From an uncultured Acidimicrobiales bacterium (lineage in GTDB: Bacteria > Actinomycetota > Acidimicrobiia > Acidimicrobiales > Bin134): 64,000 nt of DNA. The notes beneath the pieces were generated by a model. That model was given only the letters and a program-made list of their open reading frames with translations, had not been told where the DNA came from and did no database searches. How positions within the stretch are numbered: position 1 is the first letter of the stretch; every line of letters begins with the position of its first letter. The stretch lies in contig OX638344.1 of the NCBI GenBank assembly GCA_951813555.1, positions 434,001-498,000 on the forward strand, given 5' to 3'. Below are positions 18,886 to 27,438 of the stretch, in pieces. Made by a program: the position numbers and the translations under genes.

Positions 18886-19316
18886 CGGGTGGCCTTGAAC
18901 TGGACAGGAATGCGCCCCACCGCGAAGTCTTTCCGCAGCGGGTGGCCTTCCCAGTCGGGGGGCATGAGTATGCGGGTGGGGTCGGGATGGCCCTCGAAGA
19001 CGATGCCGAACATGTCCGCCACCTCGCGCTCCAAGGCCTCGGTGCCCGGGTACAGGTCGAACAGGGTGGGCACGGTGGGGTCGTCGGCCGGCACCTGCAC
19101 CCGCAGCCTGACGCGGCCCGGCGCGGCGTGGGAGATGAGGGTGACCACCAGCTCGAAACGCTCGGGGGTTGTCTCGGGAGGCAGATCGGTACGGCCGGGG
19201 TGCTCCAGGTAGTCCACCGCGGTCACGTCGAGGACCGACACGTAGCCGTCGTCTCGCAGGCCGCTCACCGTTTCGATGAGCTCTTCGCGGGGTACATGCA
19301 GTACCGAGTCGCTCAT
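18882..19316 (-). CDS. nuoC: NADH-quinone oxidoreductase subunit C
   Basis: This 144-residue 30-kDa-type subunit is separate from NuoD, unlike the NuoCD fusion in E. coli. The family signature is visible as [36 protein letters not shown]. It is shorter than many actinobacterial NuoC proteins, which carry N-terminal extensions. Four-base overlaps link it to nuoB and nuoD. Confidence 0.93.
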   Translation of the reverse strand: MSDSVLHVPREELIETVSGLRDDGYVSVLDVTAVDYLEHPGRTDLPPETTPERFELVVTLISHAAPGRVRLRVQVPADDPTVPTLFDLYPGTEALEREVADMFGIVFEGHPDPTRILMPPDWEGHPLRKDFAVGRIPVQFKATR

Positions 19317-19909
19317 GTACGGATGACCACGCCAGTCGAGGTCTGGCCGTCTTGCTGGCTCACGGAGAGGTTGGCCCCGGCCCCCGTTTCCTCACGACGC
19401 TGGGTGAGTTCTCCGCTGGTAATCTTCTCGTGGAGGGTCAAGATGGCGTGCATGAGGGTCTCGGGGCCGGGAGGGCAGCCGGGGGCGTATACGTCTACCG
19501 GCACGATCTGGTCCACGCCCTGCACGATGGCGTAATTGTTGAACATGCCACCGCTGGAGGCGCACACACCCATGGAGATCACCCACTTGGGCTCCATCAT
19601 CTGGTCGTAGATGCGGCGCAGGATGGGGGCCATCTTCTGGGAGACACGCCCTGCCACGATCATCAGGTCGGCTTGGCGGGGGGAGGCGCGGAACACCTCC
19701 ATGCCGTAGCGGGCCAAGTCGTAGTGGGCGCCGCCGGTGGCCATCATCTCGATGGCGCAGCAGGCCAAGCCAAAGGTGGCCGGCCAACAGCTCCGAGCCC
19801 GCGACCACTTGACGAGCTCTTCAAGCTTGCCGGTCACGAAGTTGTGGTCGACCCCCTCCAGCCCGCGGTCGAGGATGGCCTCGGGATCGCCCAGCAATGG
19901 AAGCTTCAT
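19313..19909 (-). CDS. nuoB: NADH-quinone oxidoreductase subunit B (N2 cluster)
   Basis: This 198-residue subunit carries the terminal cluster N2. The tandem Cys motif is seen in [22 protein letters not shown], and the remaining ligands in [20 protein letters not shown] and [14 protein letters not shown]. The C-terminus ends in a short tail outside the conserved domain. The gene overlaps nuoA by 4 nt. Confidence 0.95.
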   Translation of the reverse strand: MKLPLLGDPEAILDRGLEGVDHNFVTGKLEELVKWSRARSCWPATFGLACCAIEMMATGGAHYDLARYGMEVFRASPRQADLMIVAGRVSQKMAPILRRIYDQMMEPKWVISMGVCASSGGMFNNYAIVQGVDQIVPVDVYAPGCPPGPETLMHAILTLHEKITSGELTQRREETGAGANLSVSQQDGQTSTGVVIRT

Positions 19910-20373
19910 GCCGCCTCCTCCGGGGCCCCTCGCCCGTCCAAACCCACTCGGCGGATGGTGGTGTCGCTGGTACGACGGGCCGACACCTGGGGGTCACGGC
20001 GCCACATCGGCCGAGACGGTCCCCAGTCGAGGGCGCCGTTGCCGATGAGGTACACGAATGACTCGAACACGGCCAGGGCGAAAATTCCCATGGCCACCAG
20101 GCCGAACAGGCCCAGCCCCCGGTAGGACACCGCCCAGGGGTACAAGAAGATGATCTCTATGTCGAAGACGATGAAGATCATGGCGATGAGGAAGAACCGG
20201 ACCCCGAACCGCTCGGGAGCGTCGGTGCTCTCTTCGACCCCGCACTCGTAGGGGGCCAGCTTGGCCTTGGTCTGGCGCCGGGGGGCCAGCAGTCGGGAAG
20301 CGCCGAAGCTCAGAGCCGCGAACAGCACGGCCAATACTCCGAGGGCAAAGATCGGCAGGTATTGGCCGGTCAT
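19906..20373 (-). CDS. nuoA: NADH-quinone oxidoreductase subunit A
   Basis: This three-helix subunit has 155 residues. Conserved features are [40 protein letters not shown], which includes the Cys-bearing TMH1-2 loop near the quinone site and the acidic helix. A 35-residue C-terminal tail with no family counterpart follows. Only 20 bp separate its ATG from the stop of the upstream membrane protein of the bc module, with no visible terminator or promoter. Confidence 0.94.
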   Translation of the reverse strand: MTGQYLPIFALGVLAVLFAALSFGASRLLAPRRQTKAKLAPYECGVEESTDAPERFGVRFFLIAMIFIVFDIEIIFLYPWAVSYRGLGLFGLVAMGIFALAVFESFVYLIGNGALDWGPSRPMWRRDPQVSARRTSDTTIRRVGLDGRGAPEEAA

Positions 20374-20393
20374 CGCGGTCTATCCCGATGCGA

Positions 20394-21536
20394 TCATGGC
20401 GCCGCGCCCTCGCCCTCCAGGCGACGGCGGACTTCCAGGTCACGGGTGTGGAGCATCAGCAAAGACACCAAGAACAATAGTCCGGAGCCGATGGCCACCA
20501 GAATACCGGGCAAGCGGAACCGGCCCAGGTTGCGGCGCAAGAGCACCGAGATGACCGGCTCTTCGGGGTCGACCTCAGCCGGTGCTGGGGCCTGGCCGGC
20601 AACCGGCTCCTTGTATTGGGACCGCTGCACCTGTACCACCGTGTAGTTGGTGGGATGGCGGGGCATGGTGCTGGTGATGACTTTATTGCTGACCCGCTCC
20701 CAAACCCCGTTGTTGAGCCGTTCAGGCTTGCCCCCCTGCTGGAAGGCATCCAGCACGACGAAGGTGTTGCTCTGTTCGTCGGTGGCGCCGAACCCCAGGT
20801 CGGCTTGGATCAGATAGTCGCTGGCCGCGGTGATGGCCTCACCGGCAGCTTGGGTGGTCTCCAGATTCCAGTCGCCCAACTCCAGCCAGCCCCTCCGCTC
20901 AGCCTCTTCGGTGAGCTCGGGGGCGATGCCCTTCAGCTCGCTCAGGGTCAGATTCTCGTTCCGGATTTCCTGCTCTTCTGCCAGACGCTGCACCTCTGCC
21001 TCGATGCCATCACCGGAGAGCTTGCGAGGGTCGCCGTCGGCCAAGGCATCGTGGAAGGCATTCACCTCGTCGCGCATGGCACCGGCGTCGATGGAGTCGA
21101 ACTGGACCCGCTGGCTGCTGTCGCCCAGCACGCGAACTACTTGGATGGCCTTGGGGAGACAGTCTTGGTCGCCCACGGAGTCGCATGTCTTCGGATTGGG
21201 CAGATCGTCGAGAATCTCGGGGGGCGGATTGGCCTCGTTGTCCGACACCGACGGATTGCCGATGTGGATGGCCTGAACTTCCCAGGTGGGGCGGGCCCCT
21301 TGCAGCCCGATGCCGTACAGGGCCCACAACAGCGCCATCATCGCCGTCCAGCCGAAAATGGCCGAAATGGCGATGAGACTTCCCAGGCGGAAGCCGGTGT
21401 TGGTGGAAATGATGAGCCACACCGAGCCCATGAGGATGGCCGAGCCCAAGAGCACCACCAGCAGGCCGCGGACCTCATTGTCAAACGAGATAGCGGACAG
21501 TGTGCTTGCCGCGGAGAGAACCGAGCCCATGCTCAC
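20394..21536 (-). CDS. Unknown membrane protein between the bc and complex I genes
   Basis: This 380-residue protein has two N-terminal membrane segments (about residues 25-47 and 52-75). A periplasmic or cytoplasmic region of some 260 residues follows, with Cys residues in NPKTCDSVGDQDCLPKA, and one C-terminal helix (GILVAIGSGLLFLVSLLMLH) ends in a basic tail. No known domain was recognised. It overlaps the diheme cytochrome c gene by 4 nt and lies 20 bp from nuoA, so it should be co-expressed with both complexes. A structural or assembly subunit is a reasonable guess and nothing more. Confidence 0.75.
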   Translation of the reverse strand: MSMGSVLSAASTLSAISFDNEVRGLLVVLLGSAILMGSVWLIISTNTGFRLGSLIAISAIFGWTAMMALLWALYGIGLQGARPTWEVQAIHIGNPSVSDNEANPPPEILDDLPNPKTCDSVGDQDCLPKAIQVVRVLGDSSQRVQFDSIDAGAMRDEVNAFHDALADGDPRKLSGDGIEAEVQRLAEEQEIRNENLTLSELKGIAPELTEEAERRGWLELGDWNLETTQAAGEAITAASDYLIQADLGFGATDEQSNTFVVLDAFQQGGKPERLNNGVWERVSNKVITSTMPRHPTNYTVVQVQRSQYKEPVAGQAPAPAEVDPEEPVISVLLRRNLGRFRLPGILVAIGSGLLFLVSLLMLHTRDLEVRRRLEGEGAAP

Positions 21537-22867
21537 AACCCCCGCTCGTAGGCCACGATGTCGGCAATCTGCTCGGCGGTCAGCATGCCTGGCCGGGTGC
21601 TGCCGTCTTCCAGGGTGCAGAACCCGTAGAACGGGCTTTGCTCATTGGAGTCCCGATCGCCCACACACACTCCGAAGGCCGGCATCTGGCCGCCACCGTC
21701 GCCCTGGCCGAAGTTGCCGTAACCCACTCCCTCCTCGGAGCCGATGGTTACGAATCCAGCGTGGCCCTCGGCGGTGTCGAATTGCCGCAGGGTGACCTGA
21801 TTGGTGAGGTTGGGACCGAACGCGCCGCCACCTGGTATGTACGCAGGAATCAAGCTCCCGAGCTGGGCGACCACATCGGCCTCTTCTGCGGAGCCCCGGG
21901 CCAAGACCACCGGACCTGCCCCCGGCTGCTCCTCAGGTCCGGTGAACCGCCACGAATCCCGCGGAGTGTGGCAGCGGGCGCAGCCGTATACCCCGTTGTT
22001 GAACAACAGCTCACCCCGATCTGGCGAGTCCAGATTTCGTATGTGCTGCTCGCTGGTCTCGCGAATCAACTCCTCCACCTTGGCCAATTCACGAGCGGCG
22101 TTCTCCGCAGCAATCTCGTCAGCGCCCGCAGCATTGACTGCCTCTTGGGCTTCAGCAAGCTGGTCGGCGATATCACCGTCATTTGCAGCCAATACGTCAT
22201 CGCGCACTTGAAGGACGAGTCCGTCCAGCACCTCACCCTGCAACTCATCGGGGGAGAGCTGAATGCTCTGGATGTACTGAATAAGCTCGTCCACCTGCTG
22301 GGTGGTGAGGGGGCCGCCGCCGGGTGCACCCCACGCCTGCATGGGGGTGGGAGGCCGGCCGTAGTTGAGGATGTGGCGCACCTCGTCTTCGGAGAAGCGG
22401 TAGAGCGCGGTGGTGAGCGCGGGAACCTCCCACTCGATGGCGGCGATGAAGTTGCCAGAATCGTCGGTTATCGACGTCGCGGTGGTACCGCCGAGGCCGC
22501 CGCCGCCGTGGCAGCTAGCGCACCGTTCTTCGTACTGCTCAAAGCCCCGACTGGTGAACTGCCTCCGGGAGTCATCGACATAGCCTTGCTGGCGACCGGG
22601 CTCGCCCAGCCAGTAAAGAGGCAAGGCCACACCGATGATGACCAAGGTGACCAGGCCGCTCACTAAGGCGAGGTCCAGCTTGGAGGTCTCCAACTCCTCA
22701 TCGCTCAAATAGGGCTTGCGGTTGGGGGCCAGTTCCAGCTCTGAGCCCTTCTCCCTGCGCCCCGCCCACATCACGTTGTAGATCAGGTAGATGGCGAAGC
22801 CCACGATGGCGACGACCGCGATGGCCATGCCCAGGTTGCGCTGGGTTGAGGCGGCAAGCAGGTGCAT
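21533..22867 (-). CDS. Membrane-anchored diheme cytochrome c of the bc complex
   Basis: The start is the ATG overlapping the Rieske stop (MHLLAASTQRNLG). The 444-residue protein has two hydrophobic segments near residues 12-30 and 70-92, then two cytochrome c domains. Haem motif one is CASCHGGGGLGG (about residue 125) and two is CARCHTPRD (about residue 290). A helical, Ala/Glu-rich segment of about 60 residues lies between the domains. This fits the role of the diheme QcrC-type cytochrome that replaces cytochrome c1 or f in Gram-positive bc complexes and passes electrons to the terminal oxidase. The long interdomain helix is unusual. Confidence 0.85.
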   Translation of the reverse strand: MHLLAASTQRNLGMAIAVVAIVGFAIYLIYNVMWAGRREKGSELELAPNRKPYLSDEELETSKLDLALVSGLVTLVIIGVALPLYWLGEPGRQQGYVDDSRRQFTSRGFEQYEERCASCHGGGGLGGTTATSITDDSGNFIAAIEWEVPALTTALYRFSEDEVRHILNYGRPPTPMQAWGAPGGGPLTTQQVDELIQYIQSIQLSPDELQGEVLDGLVLQVRDDVLAANDGDIADQLAEAQEAVNAAGADEIAAENAARELAKVEELIRETSEQHIRNLDSPDRGELLFNNGVYGCARCHTPRDSWRFTGPEEQPGAGPVVLARGSAEEADVVAQLGSLIPAYIPGGGAFGPNLTNQVTLRQFDTAEGHAGFVTIGSEEGVGYGNFGQGDGGGQMPAFGVCVGDRDSNEQSPFYGFCTLEDGSTRPGMLTAEQIADIVAYERGL

Positions 22868-23730
22868 CAGTGCGATGCCCCCCCAAGACAACTCGGCCCT
22901 TCAGGCTCTTGGCCGGTGGTGTTCACTCCGATAGGCGGCCCCTGGATGACGGTGCCGGTGCGAATGATGAACTCCCCCTTGGAATTCACCGTCATGGCGA
23001 AGCGGTCCATGCCCCGAGGCGCCGGCCCGCCCCGCTTCTCCCCCACCTGGTTGTAGCGGGACCCGTGGCAGGGGCACTCGAACCATTGCGAGGTCAGACA
23101 CGACGGCACCCGGCACCCCAGATGAGGGCACTTCTGGAATAGGGCAACAAGCCCCGACTCCATGCCGGTCAGCTCCGGAGCGCTGTAGGTGGCTTGTGCC
23201 TTTTGCAAGGCCGCCGCCGGGTACTCGGTCACCCAGGCCCGGCCCTCGGGAAGGTACAGAAATCCGTTCTCGTCTTTGATTCGGGACTTCACGTCGTCCA
23301 CCAGACCGGCATTCACGTCGGCGCCGAAGCCGGTTACAAACGGCGGCCACAGAAACGCCACGCAGGCAGCGCCGAAGCCACTGAGGCCCAAGCCCATCAT
23401 GGCCACCGTGCTGCGGTTCAGGAACTGGCGGCGGTTTACCCCGATGGCATCGGGATCGGGCGGTGTCCACTCCTCCACCGACGCATCAGCCGCCTCTACC
23501 AGCTCAGTTCCGGCGCTCCGGCGAGCCAGCACCGCGGCCCGCTCCACCTCCCGGCCAGAGGGGGCGTCGGAGGCATCTTCGATGTCCACCCGTCCCCGGT
23601 CCCGTCGGCGGGTCTCCCGAGTCAGACGACCTTCGGCCGCCATGGACTCCCGACGCCGGGCCGCGCCCACCAACACGATCACCGCGGCAACCACGATGAT
23701 CGGTATGGCGATGGAGAGTGCGACGCCCAT
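22867..23730 (-). CDS. qcrA: Rieske iron-sulfur subunit of the bc complex
   Basis: The 287-residue protein has an N-terminal membrane helix (residues 5-22), a charged linker, then NRRQFLNRSTVAMMGLG, a twin-Arg-like segment ahead of a second hydrophobic stretch. The C-terminal Rieske fold has both boxes: CPHLGCRVPSC and CPCHGSRYN, supplying two Cys and two His ligands to the high-potential [2Fe-2S] cluster. It overlaps the diheme cytochrome by 1 nt and lies 9 bp from the cytochrome b C-terminal gene. Confidence 0.92.
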   Translation of the reverse strand: MGVALSIAIPIIVVAAVIVLVGAARRRESMAAEGRLTRETRRRDRGRVDIEDASDAPSGREVERAAVLARRSAGTELVEAADASVEEWTPPDPDAIGVNRRQFLNRSTVAMMGLGLSGFGAACVAFLWPPFVTGFGADVNAGLVDDVKSRIKDENGFLYLPEGRAWVTEYPAAALQKAQATYSAPELTGMESGLVALFQKCPHLGCRVPSCLTSQWFECPCHGSRYNQVGEKRGGPAPRGMDRFAMTVNSKGEFIIRTGTVIQGPPIGVNTTGQEPEGPSCLGGASH

Positions 23731-23739
23731 AGTCAGTCC

Positions 23740-24525
23740 CTACAGATCGAAGAAGAGTCCGACTTCCCAGGGGAAGACGAAGTTGAAGCCGGGGCCTCGG
23801 AAGAAGGAGCCGATAAGAACCAGGATCGCCCAGAACATCAGGTGGATGGTCATAAGCGAAATAGCGAACTTGCGATCCTCAGGCTTCTTGCTGGGGTTGC
23901 GGTCTACGTAAGGCGCCAGGATCAGCAGGAACAGCGCAATGCCGGGAATGGTCACACCAGCGACCATCGGGTGGAACATGGTAAGCAGCTCCTGGAGGCC
24001 GAGGAAGTACCAGGGGGCTTTCGACGGGTTGGGCGTTTCGTTGAAATTGGCCAACTCCAACAGCGGAGCGTTCACGAAGATCGAGAAGATCAGGGTGAAG
24101 GCAGTGAAGATCAGGGCGGCCACGAACTCCACCACCAGCAAGTGGGGCCAGACATGGACCTTGTCGGTGGGGGTGGCCTTGACATCCTGGATGGAGCCCG
24201 ACTTGACCACGGTGAGCAGCCGCTGGGTTCCCCCACCCGGACCGGTGGGCTCCGGCTGGGCCGGTCCGGCGGGCATCGGAGCAGTGGCCATCGCGGCAGC
24301 CGCCGGGGCGGCTCCACCGGAGGCGGCCTGGTCGCGGGCCGACTTTGATCGGTCCAGCAAGTGGTCGGGGATCTTTGGACCTCCCGCATCCTCTTGGGCA
24401 GAGGCGTCGGAGGATTCCGCGCCGGAGGATTCGGGCGGGTTCGATCCGCCGCCGCCCGCCTGGGCTTCGGCGCGCTCGCGGGCCTCTTGGGCTCGCTTCA
24501 GGAGGTGTTCGGGGACTTCAGCCAT
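23740..24525 (-). CDS. Cytochrome b C-terminal subunit (subunit IV-like) with PEHLLKR repeats
   Basis: This 261-residue protein has about 115 residues of Gly/Ala/Pro/Ser-rich, probably disordered sequence before a three-helix membrane domain. The N-terminal part holds two copies of a short motif, VPEHLLKRAQEARERAEA (residues 4-21) and IPDHLLDRSKSARDQAA (about 51-67). The membrane domain has NPSKAPWYFLGLQELLTMF where b6f subunit IV has PEWYF, so the Qo-site Glu is Pro here. It is split from the haem-binding half, as in b6f-type complexes. See findings for the motif, which returns in the divergent cytochrome c. Confidence 0.85.
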   Translation of the reverse strand: MAEVPEHLLKRAQEARERAEAQAGGGGSNPPESSGAESSDASAQEDAGGPKIPDHLLDRSKSARDQAASGGAAPAAAAMATAPMPAGPAQPEPTGPGGGTQRLLTVVKSGSIQDVKATPTDKVHVWPHLLVVEFVAALIFTAFTLIFSIFVNAPLLELANFNETPNPSKAPWYFLGLQELLTMFHPMVAGVTIPGIALFLLILAPYVDRNPSKKPEDRKFAISLMTIHLMFWAILVLIGSFFRGPGFNFVFPWEVGLFFDL

Positions 24526-24567
24526 GGGCTTGCAGGTCGGGCCAGAAGCGTCTGTGCGACGTCGCTT

Positions 24568-25353
24568 CTATAGCGGCCCGGAAATACCTCCATCCTTTCT
24601 AACTCGCCAGAAGTGGACAGCAAGGAATATGACGAGCACAAAGGGCAGCATCAGCACGTGCAGCACGTACCATCGCAGCAGCGTGTCGGTGCCGATCTCC
24701 ACCCCGCCGAGAAGCACGAAGCGCACTTGATCGCCGAATACCGGGGTGAAGCCCATCATGTTGGTGCCCACCGTCACCGCCCAAAGGGCCAGCTGATCCC
24801 AGGGAAGCAGATACCCGGTGAAAGACAGCAGCAAGGTGAGGGTCAGAAGAATGACGCCGATGACCCAATTGAACTCGCGGGGCGGCTTGTAGGCCCCGTG
24901 GTAGAAGACCCGGGCCATGTGCAAGAACACGGTGATCACCATGAGGTGGGCGGCCCACCGGTGCATGTTGCGCACCAGCAGCCCGAAGGCCACCGACGTC
25001 TGGAGGATGTAGATGTCGTCCCAGGCCTGGGCCGCGGTGGGCCGGTAGAAGAACATCAAGAAGATGCCGGTCACGGTGAGCAAGATGAACAAGAAGAAGC
25101 TGAGACCGCCCAGGCACAGGGTGTAGCTGACCTTAACCGCATGGCGCTTCACCTTCACCGGGTGAAGGTGGTACAGCACGCTGTTCATGATCACGTAGCT
25201 GCGATTCCGGGGGCTGTCGCTGTAGCCCTTGCGGAATATGGACCCCGGCCGGAAGATAGACGACCAGGCCTGCGATCCCTGAACATCGCTCATCATGCCG
25301 CTCATAGCCTGCTTGGCCCGCTCGCTTGCCGGTGGTCTGGGCTGCTTTGCCAC
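24568..25353 (-). CDS. Cytochrome b N-terminal subunit, b6-type
   Basis: This 261-residue protein has four helices. Haem ligands are His in [20 protein letters not shown] (14 apart, helix B) and His in [19 protein letters not shown] (14 residues between, the spacing of b6 rather than mitochondrial cytochrome b). The end, [10 protein letters not shown], is nearly that of b6. Before helix [12 protein letters not shown] aligns with the b6 segment that holds the Cys bound to haem c-n. A 60-residue N-terminal extension precedes the b6-like core. With the next gene it makes a full cytochrome b that oxidises menaquinol. Confidence 0.9.
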   Translation of the reverse strand: MAKQPRPPASERAKQAMSGMMSDVQGSQAWSSIFRPGSIFRKGYSDSPRNRSYVIMNSVLYHLHPVKVKRHAVKVSYTLCLGGLSFFLFILLTVTGIFLMFFYRPTAAQAWDDIYILQTSVAFGLLVRNMHRWAAHLMVITVFLHMARVFYHGAYKPPREFNWVIGVILLTLTLLLSFTGYLLPWDQLALWAVTVGTNMMGFTPVFGDQVRFVLLGGVEIGTDTLLRWYVLHVLMLPFVLVIFLAVHFWRVRKDGGISGPL

Positions 25354-25394
25354 TTTTCTCCTGAGTCCTTTTCAGTCCGTTCCGGGCCCTAGTT

Positions 25395-25811
25395 CTAGGT
25401 CAACCGCATGCCGTAGCCGTAGCCGTAGCTGGTCATTCGCTGATGCGGGTCGCCATCGCCTCCGGGATCGCCCAGTCGGCCCAGGGTGATCACACCGGTG
25501 GGACACCGGTCCACGCACAGGGCGCACCGGGTGCAGGCGTCCTCGTCGATGGTGAAGATCACATGGTCGCTGGGGTCGACGCCGGGCTGTTCGGCGCCCA
25601 CCGCCAAGTCGACCGCATCGGTGGCCACCATGTGGATGCACTTCCACGGGCAAATGTCCACGCAGCCCTCGCACATGATGCACTCGGACTGGTCGATGTG
25701 GATGAACTGCTTGGGCTTGACCTTGTCCTGGAGGTAGTCATTGTCCACCTCTACCAGCACGTAGTCGTCGCGGAACTCCGGCATGGGGGGATTGGCATCG
25801 GCACCGGCCAT
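25395..25811 (-). CDS. Dicluster [4Fe-4S] ferredoxin in the bc operon
   Basis: This 138-residue soluble protein has two full motifs, CIMCEGCVDICPWKCIHM (about residue 44) and CTRCALCVDRCPTGVITL (about 93), about 30 residues apart. The inter-motif insert and the Gly/Tyr-rich tail (SYGYGYGMRL) are not typical of small bacterial ferredoxins. It lies between the 4-TM protein (1-nt overlap) and cytochrome b (41 bp), inside the bc gene run. It may therefore bind the complex or feed or take electrons there. Which one cannot be told from sequence. Confidence 0.88.
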   Translation of the reverse strand: MAGADANPPMPEFRDDYVLVEVDNDYLQDKVKPKQFIHIDQSECIMCEGCVDICPWKCIHMVATDAVDLAVGAEQPGVDPSDHVIFTIDEDACTRCALCVDRCPTGVITLGRLGDPGGDGDPHQRMTSYGYGYGMRLT

Positions 25812-26395
25812 CAGACACTCGCCCCCTCTCTCACGATCGGTCGTCCATACTCAGACTTCTCCACCTCAACCGGAGCGGTCTTGCCCCGGTTCTGCCACAC
25901 GAACCAGCCAGCAACGTTCCCGGCCAAAGCCAAACCGTAGATCAACACTGCGACAACATCGCGCAATACCAGATAGGGAAGGTCGAACGGCAGTGCCCAG
26001 GCAATTATGCCCTGGTTGCCCACGTAATAGCCCTCGATAAGGCGGTCTTTACGCCAGCCGAGCTCGCTGTCGGCGTACACCAGCCACTGGTGGGGCACCA
26101 CGCCGTAGATCCAGAACAGCAGGAAGAATACCAAGGAGGCGCCCAGCATGGCTTCGCCCCACGTGTGGTAGGTCCCCACCGGTCGGCGACGGGCGTATTC
26201 CAAGAAGGCAACGATGCCCAGCACGGAGACCACCAAGGAGGCGGTGAGGGCCACGTTGAAGTACGGCGCACCCAAGCCCTCGTCGTACTGGTGGACGGCG
26301 ATGAAAGCCCACAGCGCCAAATAGAGGACGAAGCATCCTCCGAGGGCCATGTAGAACTTGGTGACGGCGATGTCTATGGGCCTATTCGCGGCCAC
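25811..26395 (-). CDS. Four-helix membrane protein, first gene of the respiratory operon
   Basis: This 194-residue protein starts at a GTG close behind GGGGAGG. Four hydrophobic stretches are near residues 15-35, 48-66, 82-101 and 145-170. The third is followed by YGVVPHQWLVYADSELGWRK. No family was recognised. Because it leads the operon and overlaps the ferredoxin gene by 1 nt, it could anchor the ferredoxin at the membrane. That is inference from order alone. Confidence 0.75.
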   Translation of the reverse strand: MAANRPIDIAVTKFYMALGGCFVLYLALWAFIAVHQYDEGLGAPYFNVALTASLVVSVLGIVAFLEYARRRPVGTYHTWGEAMLGASLVFFLLFWIYGVVPHQWLVYADSELGWRKDRLIEGYYVGNQGIIAWALPFDLPYLVLRDVVAVLIYGLALAGNVAGWFVWQNRGKTAPVEVEKSEYGRPIVREGASV

Positions 26396-26595
26396 GATCC
26401 TCCCCTTGTGGGTGCGGTCGCGATGAATAGTAGTAGCCCCACCCTGCCCTTCTACACATCAAAGTGACCGCTCCTCCCGCCCCGATTTGGCCGACTCAAA
26501 CCACCACTGGCGCTGGTTAGGCCGCTAGCGTCGAGCGGACCTAATGTGGCACGGGGCTGGCTGCGGTGCCAGCCGGGATTCACGCCGGAGGAGCG

Positions 26596-27390
26596 TTGGT
26601 AGAAGTACCCGAGCATCTGCTGAAACGATCACGGGATCGTCGCAAGGACCTCGGCGCGGCCACCGACGACGAACCGGCTGCAGAAATTCCTCCATCGGAG
26701 ACCGCCGCCGCTCCTGCGGTGGCCCAGACCCAGGCTCCTGCGGCCATGGCGGCATCCTCTTTGCCCGAGCTTCCCGAACTGGAGCCGGAACCCGAACCGC
26801 AGCCGGAGCCAGTCAAGCCATGGATTCAGGCCGCGCTGACCCGCAAGAAGATCCCGGTTTGGGCCGTGCCGGTCCTGATATTCCTGCCCTTCTGGGCCAT
26901 CATCTTCGCCGGCACTCTGGAGTCGCCGGAGCGGGACAGCGAGATCATTTCCATGGGTCGGGAGGTCTACGAGGGCGTTGGCGGATGCGCCGGCTGCCAC
27001 GGTGCCGAAGGCGGCGGCGGGGTCGGCCCCGCGCTGAGCGACGGCGAAGTTATGGCCACCTTCAATGACTGGGAAGACCATGTGATCTGGGTCATCAACG
27101 GTTCACCGGCCGAACCCGGCACGCTCTACGGGGACAACGATGAGGTGTCTCTGGGAGCGGCCAACGGGATGCCAGCCTTCGGCGAGGATCTGAATGCCCG
27201 GGAAATTCTGGCCGTGGTCTACTTTGAGCGGGTTGAACTGGGAGGAGCCAACGAGGCCGATCTGCACGACCTCGAAGAGCTGTTCGAAGCCGAAGAGGTC
27301 GTTCCCGAGGAGCTGAATTTCCAGATCGGGCAGACCTTCCCCAGCACGCTGCGCGGCCTGCTGGCCAGCGCCGGGATCGGAGCGGGCTGA
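26596..27390 (+). CDS. Membrane-anchored monoheme cytochrome c with N-terminal PEHLLKR motif
   Basis: The start is taken as the TTG at 26596, just behind GGAGGAG; it makes the N-terminus read VEVPEHLLKRSRDRRKDLG, matching the start of the cytochrome b C-terminal subunit. An upstream GTG at 26566 is also open. The 264-residue protein has a Pro/Glu-rich stretch to residue 75, one membrane helix (IPVWAVPVLIFLPFWAIIF), then a cytochrome c domain with CAGCHGAEGGGG and the likely Met ligand in NGMPAFGEDL. It is divergent from the bc/complex I operon, with 200 bp between starts. It probably carries electrons from the bc complex. Confidence 0.82.
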   Translation: MVEVPEHLLKRSRDRRKDLGAATDDEPAAEIPPSETAAAPAVAQTQAPAAMAASSLPELPELEPEPEPQPEPVKPWIQAALTRKKIPVWAVPVLIFLPFWAIIFAGTLESPERDSEIISMGREVYEGVGGCAGCHGAEGGGGVGPALSDGEVMATFNDWEDHVIWVINGSPAEPGTLYGDNDEVSLGAANGMPAFGEDLNAREILAVVYFERVELGGANEADLHDLEELFEAEEVVPEELNFQIGQTFPSTLRGLLASAGIGAG

Positions 27391-27438
27391 TCCACTCCCG
27401 GGTCAAGCTGGCAGTATGAGAAGCCGCGAGATTTGTCG

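Noticed and set aside
26396..26595. Promoters for the divergent bc operon and cytochrome c gene
   Set aside because: No -35/-10 pair with acceptable spacing could be defended on either strand, although a promoter must exist here.
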